From positions 62,001 to 126,000 of the forward strand of contig NZ_SBIU01000007.1 of the NCBI RefSeq assembly GCF_004765805.1: a DNA stretch of 64,000 bases, read 5' to 3'. This stretch comes from Halorussus halobius (GTDB lineage Archaea > Halobacteriota > Halobacteria > Halobacteriales > Haladaptataceae). Below are positions 59,853 through 64,000 of this stretch, in pieces; the stretch's first letter is position 1, and each line of letters starts with the position of its first letter. The position numbers were made by a program, and so were the translations under genes. The notes under the pieces are model-generated. The model made no database searches and was not told the origin of the DNA. It worked only from the letters and a program-made list of their open reading frames with translations.

Positions 59853-60914
59853 CTACAACGTCACCTGCACATCTGGCATATCAACGAAGGCTGTCTCGTA
59901 TCCTTCATGGCGAGCTGTTTGTGGGGGCGAATCGACCGTGATCGTCAGCTCATCTCCCGTCTGTACATCTGCGACCGTCGCTCCGTAGTGATAGCGGAGC
60001 TCTGGATCGATGGTTGCCTGTAGAATTCCGTCGAACACTGACATCCCGTCACGGTGCAGTGTTCCCGAAAGCGACATCATCGGCAGCATCGTTCGATTGT
60101 AGGGTGTGCGCGGAGAAACAGCGAGATACCTCTGCTCCTCGTCCCCACCGAAACGTGACGCGTCTTCGAGGATCGTAACCACGAACTTCGCGTCCCCACT
60201 CGTCCCCGAGCCACGAACGTCCCCCGGGAGCGCGTCCGGTGTCGGCACTTGCGAACTCGGTAACATCTCCATGTCCATCAGGTCGACAGCACCCTTCGTG
60301 CCTTCTCTGTCGTCGGGAATGTCCGTATACGAGATCTCGTTGAGCGTCGATTCGCTGAATTCGAACTCGAACGTGAACGAGGCGTTCCCCTGATTCTCGG
60401 CCAGCGACCCCGTCCGTCGCGTCGACGGCCCGCCGATGCTGACCTCGACAGTGTATGTGCCGTCGCCCTGGAGCTGTGCGTTATCGCCGAAGTGAAACCC
60501 CATCGGCTGGGAGAGCATCGGCCACGGTGCGAACTGGTCGACCTGCTCGCCGTCCTGTGTAATCGTGAGCTGTGGATTGATATCGGGTGGGATGATCCCC
60601 GTCTGTGTCTCCCAAACGACCGGCATCAGGTGAATCGAATCTTCGGATTGAATCTCGACCTTCGTGATCCCATTCGGCTTCATCAGCCAGAACCGGTGCG
60701 CATACGAGTACGTGAGCGCACAACTGTACCCGCCCTGTTCCTTCATTCCGGGCATTTTCATGCCCTCGTAGTGGGTCGGATAGTAGACTGCGTCCGGGCG
60801 GTTCTCGGGGAGCGGTGGTGCCCGCGCTGACCGCGTCTCAAACAGGCCGGTACACCCCGCGAGCCCCACGAGTGACGTGCCCCCGACCGCCCGAAGCACG
60901 TCACGACGATTCAT
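59853..60914 (-). CDS. P19/Tp34-like extracellular metal-binding lipoprotein (DUF7350-like)
   Basis: A 353-residue paralogue of the gene at 58553. The Tat-like start MNRRDVLRAVGGTSLVGLAGC is followed by DAVYYPTHYEGMKMPGM (Met/His cluster), HLMPVVWETQT, PMGFHFGD and LMDMEMLP. The copper/iron ligand pattern (Met and His near the start) is stronger than in its partner. Its start overlaps the 3' end of the DyP-like gene by 14 bases, so the genes are one transcript. A role in Cu or Fe binding outside the cell is inferred from family. Confidence 0.84.
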   Translation of the reverse strand: MNRRDVLRAVGGTSLVGLAGCTGLFETRSARAPPLPENRPDAVYYPTHYEGMKMPGMKEQGGYSCALTYSYAHRFWLMKPNGITKVEIQSEDSIHLMPVVWETQTGIIPPDINPQLTITQDGEQVDQFAPWPMLSQPMGFHFGDNAQLQGDGTYTVEVSIGGPSTRRTGSLAENQGNASFTFEFEFSESTLNEISYTDIPDDREGTKGAVDLMDMEMLPSSQVPTPDALPGDVRGSGTSGDAKFVVTILEDASRFGGDEEQRYLAVSPRTPYNRTMLPMMSLSGTLHRDGMSVFDGILQATIDPELRYHYGATVADVQTGDELTITVDSPPQTARHEGYETAFVDMPDVQVTL

Positions 60915-62208
60915 GCGTCACCTCCTGTGCGTTCTCGACCGGTCGCGCAGGCGGCAGCGAACGCAACGACCGTGGGGGGACGAGGAAATTACCGCGACGC
61001 TCCGTTCGGATGTACTGCAGGATGCCGTTGTTGTTTCGCTGACCGACGGCCGACTGCTCGGTGACGTCAGTGCCATTCATCGCTTCTCTCGTGTCGACGA
61101 AGTCGGTGATCCGTCGCTGGAGCGCAAGGAAGTGGAGGCTGGCGGTTTCACCGTCGGTAGAATCGAAGTCGCGCCGAAGGATGAGAGGCGAGTCATCGTC
61201 ATCGCGAGCGCGGGCGGATTTCTGGGAGTGACCGACGACGCCCATCTCGCGGGCCGTCTCATCCGTTGGCTGACAGTCGTCGATTTTGCTGCTGGTTCCG
61301 AGATTGTCTCCAGCGCCCTCGATTACGTCGTTCTCGGCGTGGTACGGACAGAACATCTTCGCCTCACGCTGCCAGCGATCGTCCTGATTGTACCACTGAT
61401 TGAGATTGAGCTGGAGCTTGGAGATGTGCTGGGTCGTTCCACCGGCGAACGGCCCCGACTGGATTGTCACGCGATCTTCACTGGCCTGGTTCTTTTTGAA
61501 TCCCGATTTGAATCCCATAAACAGCGGCGCGTCCTCTGGGACCTTATCTGCCGGAACACCCTCTGCATCGTCAGCATTCTCCGCCGGCAACCCGTCCCCA
61601 ATAAAGCCCGTCCGCCGGTCGGCGATTGAGAAAACATCGGTCAGTGTAGCGTCAGGCTGATCGACACCGTTGAGGGTTGATTTGTTCCCTTTGAGGGCTT
61701 CTTCGGCACCGAGCACCACCTGTGCCGTGTTACTCGCGAGATGGACGACTGCATCGGGCGTATCGAACTCGGGATCCTCAAACGGCGCAAGTGCTTCTGG
61801 ATCAGGGAGGTCAACGTCTTCGGGAAGCGATTCGTCGAATCGGTCGAAGTATGCCGGAGAATAACTCACCGTGAGCAATAACCCGCCCCCGCTTCGCTCG
61901 TAGGCGTGTTCGATCCCACGGAGAGCTGTTTCAACTTGGTCACGGTCGTCTTCGTTCGGGGGCCCGTCTCGTCGGTAATTTAGATAGAGGAGCACACGAT
62001 GGCTCGGAGCGACGACGTTCCCGTGGTCGTCCCGTGGGAGGGCCTCATTCCAAGCGTGCTGACGTTGTGGATACGACGAGAGATCATCCGGCCCTGTTGG
62101 GACGTCAACATCTTCACGGCCTAAACAGGCACTGAATGCCGCTGCGCCTCCGATAGCGACGGCCGACTTGAGGAATTCTCTGCGAGGGATACCTCTCTCA
62201 TCAGTCAT
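60901..62208 (-). CDS. DyP-type peroxidase-like Tat protein (EfeB/DUF7405-like)
   Basis: A 435-residue secreted protein with a Tat signal (RREFLKSAVAIGGAAAFSAC). Late features fit the dye-decolorising peroxidase/EfeB family (VVGHSQKSARARDDDDSPLILRR before LHFLALQRRITDFVDTREAMNG), with a histidine in position to bind heme. The conserved GxxDG loop is replaced by GFIGDG, so activity may differ. EfeB extracts iron from heme or oxidises Fe(II) in EfeUOB uptake systems. It starts the operon with the two P19-like lipoproteins, supporting a metal uptake role. Confidence 0.82.
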   Translation of the reverse strand: MTDERGIPRREFLKSAVAIGGAAAFSACLGREDVDVPTGPDDLSSYPQRQHAWNEALPRDDHGNVVAPSHRVLLYLNYRRDGPPNEDDRDQVETALRGIEHAYERSGGGLLLTVSYSPAYFDRFDESLPEDVDLPDPEALAPFEDPEFDTPDAVVHLASNTAQVVLGAEEALKGNKSTLNGVDQPDATLTDVFSIADRRTGFIGDGLPAENADDAEGVPADKVPEDAPLFMGFKSGFKKNQASEDRVTIQSGPFAGGTTQHISKLQLNLNQWYNQDDRWQREAKMFCPYHAENDVIEGAGDNLGTSSKIDDCQPTDETAREMGVVGHSQKSARARDDDDSPLILRRDFDSTDGETASLHFLALQRRITDFVDTREAMNGTDVTEQSAVGQRNNNGILQYIRTERRGNFLVPPRSLRSLPPARPVENAQEVTHESS

Positions 62209-62284
62209 TGACGACAGTTAGGAAGCCAACGGAAAAGGCGGTTCTGGTAGAGTTCTTGAATCCCCGCTCAAGGTCGGTAGTAGA

Positions 62285-62872
62285 CTATCTGGTGATGAGC
62301 TTCTTCACCAAGTTCCACCCGATAAATCGGGGGGCCCGCTTGCGGTATTGCTCGTATTCCTGGCCATACTGCTCTCGCAGCCACGGTTCTTCGGCAAACG
62401 GGAACAGTGCGTACACGAGGATGGTCAAGATGCCGTGTACAGCCAGTTTCCGGGAGTTCACTGCAATGATCGCGCCGACGATGAACGTAATGAATCCCAC
62501 GCTCTGAGGGTTGCGCGTGTACTGGTAGATACCGTTCGTCCGAAGTTCCCCTTCTCTTCCACTGCTTTCCATCCACCCAAGTTCGAAGAGTGCTGAGAGG
62601 GCAAATCCCATCCCGAGTGCGGCGATACCGCTACCCGTGAGTTTGCTCCAACGTTCGGTGAAAATGAAGGAGTCCCGATCGAGCGCGCCCAGCACGGGAA
62701 ACCCAGCGAACACGACGGAGAGCGCTGACCAATTGAACCACCACCGCCAAGAGCTGTCACCGATGGGCCACACTCGACGGTCAGGATGAACCGCACTGAT
62801 GGCGTACCCGAGAATCAGCGTGACATCCGCGACGACCGCCGTCAGGAGCGCACGATCTGAGAACGAGGACAT
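62285..62872 (-). CDS. isoprenylcysteine carboxyl methyltransferase-like membrane protein
   Basis: A 195-residue membrane protein with five helices. The C-terminal motif GIYQYTRNPQSVGF and EEPWLREQYGQEYEQYRKR is the signature of the ICMT/NnrU/PEMT group (membrane methyltransferases for small lipids or thiols). The start MSSFSDRALL at 62872 is chosen; the longer frame has no hydrophobic pattern. It lies upstream of the DyP-like gene on the same strand, with 76 bases between. The substrate is unknown. Confidence 0.85.
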   Translation of the reverse strand: MSSFSDRALLTAVVADVTLILGYAISAVHPDRRVWPIGDSSWRWWFNWSALSVVFAGFPVLGALDRDSFIFTERWSKLTGSGIAALGMGFALSALFELGWMESSGREGELRTNGIYQYTRNPQSVGFITFIVGAIIAVNSRKLAVHGILTILVYALFPFAEEPWLREQYGQEYEQYRKRAPRFIGWNLVKKLITR

Positions 62873-63042
62873 ACGTGTATGTCGTGATAGTGAAGGACAA
62901 AAAAGTGAGACAATCTTGGGTTCGCATCTGGGTACTGCTCCCTCTGAAGAGGTTTGGAACCACCAACCACTCTCTACAATTCTAACATCCGGAGTAACTC
63001 GAATCGACGTTCTCAGGTAACTGCGTTTCAAATTCAGCCCAC

Positions 63043-63381
63043 ATGGCGGGATTTGTCCCACTCCATAGCGGGTTTACCGGTTCGCAGTCCCTTCCGTTGC
63101 TCGTGGTGATCACCGCCGCGGCTGCGGGTACAGCGGTACTTCTGGGACTTGCGATCGGCGCGTTCGTTCAACGCCAATCCCGTCCATATCTGTTAATCGT
63201 CGCTGCATTGGCTGCCCTTCTTGGACGCTCTGCGGTTGCGGGGATCTCCATCGTAGGCCTGTTTTCACAAGCCGAGCATCACCTCCTCGAACACGGGCTT
63301 GATGTCATTCTTGTAGCGCTCGTTATTGCTGCAGTCTATCACTCCCGAACCATTTCGAACGAGACCAACTTCGATACATGA
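63043..63381 (+). CDS. small membrane protein (DUF7471-like)
   Basis: A 112-residue protein with three helices (about 18-40, 48-70 and 80-100) and histidines near the last loop (QAEHHLLEHGLD). It resembles a haloarchaeal family (DUF7471) paired with a winged-helix regulator. The regulator gene starts four bases before this stop codon (ATGA), so they are coupled. Function unknown; another example of a small membrane protein/HTH pair, here with the order reversed. Confidence 0.8.
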   Translation: MAGFVPLHSGFTGSQSLPLLVVITAAAAGTAVLLGLAIGAFVQRQSRPYLLIVAALAALLGRSAVAGISIVGLFSQAEHHLLEHGLDVILVALVIAAVYHSRTISNETNFDT

Positions 63382-63896
63382 CACACCAACGTGACCGAAT
63401 TCACGAGTATATTGCCACCCACCCTGGAGAACACTTCAACGCGCTCACGCGGAGACTCGACCTCGCACCAGGACAGGTACAGTACCATCTCAGGAAACTC
63501 CAGAATCAAGAGAGAGTGGTCAACCTACCTCTCTATGGCCGGACCCACTATTACACACCGGAATATGATGCGTGGGAGCGGGGAGCAATCGCTGTCCTTC
63601 GCCGGGAAACAGCACGCGACATCTTATTCTGTGTTCTCGAACAGGGAACATCCAGCCCGAACGCTGTCACAGAGTCCCTCGGGATTGCTCGGGGAACCCT
63701 TGAGTGGCACTTGGATCATTTGACGGAACAGAATCTCATCGAGAAACACCGAGATGTCAATAATCACGTGACGCTGGTCGCAGCCGAGCGGACTGAGACC
63801 GCTCGCCTCCTCGAAGAGATCTCCCCCTCGCTGTCCGATCGGATGATCGACCGGTTCACCCGCCTCGTCGATAACCTATTGGCGGATGGATCGTAA
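63378..63896 (+). CDS. two-HTH winged-helix regulator
   Basis: A 172-residue regulator with two winged helices: the first near 6-60 (HFNALTRRLDLAPGQVQYHLRKLQ), the second near 75-135 (SSPNAVTESLGIARGTLEWHLDHLTEQNLI). Tandem HTH proteins of this type are common in haloarchaea and may bind long operators. It is coupled to the membrane protein before it. No metal residues are visible. Confidence 0.88.
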   Translation: MTHQRDRIHEYIATHPGEHFNALTRRLDLAPGQVQYHLRKLQNQERVVNLPLYGRTHYYTPEYDAWERGAIAVLRRETARDILFCVLEQGTSSPNAVTESLGIARGTLEWHLDHLTEQNLIEKHRDVNNHVTLVAAERTETARLLEEISPSLSDRMIDRFTRLVDNLLADGS

Positions 63897-64000
63897 CGAG
63901 CCCTCGGATGTATTTCGTTGAAACGAGAACTTGATTGTTCGATTACTGCACCCACTTGGATAGAACGCTATGCAGTCCCTGAGTCCACGGTTCCCAGATA

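Overview
The window looks like DNA from an extremely halophilic archaeon (class Halobacteria). The evidence is a GC-rich sequence with strongly acidic predicted proteins, a transcription factor B gene, halocyanin-type blue copper proteins, Tat-type (RR) lipoprotein signals, many short haloarchaea-type regulator and membrane-protein pairs, and TATA-like boxes about 25-30 bases upstream of start codons, as expected for leaderless mRNAs. The species cannot be told from this sequence. I saw no transposase, integrase, CRISPR array or replication gene. The only RNA gene found is tRNA-Glu(CTC) at 41044-41118.

The content is dominated by metal handling, mainly copper and zinc/cadmium-type metals. Five P1B-type metal-pumping ATPases lie in 64 kb and carry four different TM6 signatures: CPG (52-1971, with a separate HMA protein gene beside it), CPC (CopA, 20702-23308), CPH (CopB, 32352-34634), CPW (36418-38943) and CPC again (Zn/Cd type, 52825-55509). 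Around them are two CopZ-like chaperones, two AsnC-type regulators with C-terminal TRASH metal-sensing domains, a permease carrying two YHS domains, a free-standing 46-residue YHS protein, two halocyanins, a multicopper oxidase, a DUF411 protein, a CDF zinc transporter and several Met-rich small membrane proteins with SHOCT tails.

Layout. 1-4.4 kb: CPG ATPase, HMA protein, divergent ArsR-type regulator, then an amidohydrolase. 4.7-9.8 kb, plus strand: YHS permease, a membrane-anchored HTH regulator with a Met-rich outer loop, small secreted and SHOCT proteins, a DUF302 protein, a thioredoxin and a halocyanin-SHOCT fusion. 10.1-15.4 kb, minus strand: ABC-2 exporter, TRASH regulator, YHS protein, methyltransferase, Cys-rich protein, DUF411 lipoprotein. 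15.8-20.7 kb: UspA, DoxX, an FAD oxidoreductase and a DUF63-like membrane protein. 20.7-27.2 kb: copA, TRASH regulator, copZ and aconitase. 27.2-32 kb: CBS protein, lipoproteins, a broken UspA, SHOCT, DoxX and an HTH/membrane pair. 32-39 kb: copZ-like gene, copB, a Doc/Fic-like protein and the CPW ATPase. 39-43 kb: membrane proteins, tRNA, second halocyanin. 43.3-47.5 kb: multicopper oxidase, CPBP protease, DsbB, DsbA and a compact heme A synthase. 47.7-51 kb: TFB, HTH regulators and a beta-propeller protein. 51-56.3 kb: a Zn/Cd efflux operon. 56.4-63.9 kb: zinc-finger proteins, a polytopic membrane protein, two P19/Tp34-like proteins, a DyP-like peroxidase, an isoprenylcysteine methyltransferase-like protein and a final membrane/HTH pair.

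A short inverted repeat, TTnGAnTCnAA, recurs upstream of copA, the copZ-like genes, the thioredoxin-halocyanin unit and, less closely, the YHS permease. In the three best-spaced cases it lies about 35-50 bases upstream of a TATA-like box, so it is a candidate operator for the AsnC-TRASH copper regulators. Most functional assignments rest on motifs read by eye; none was checked by database search.
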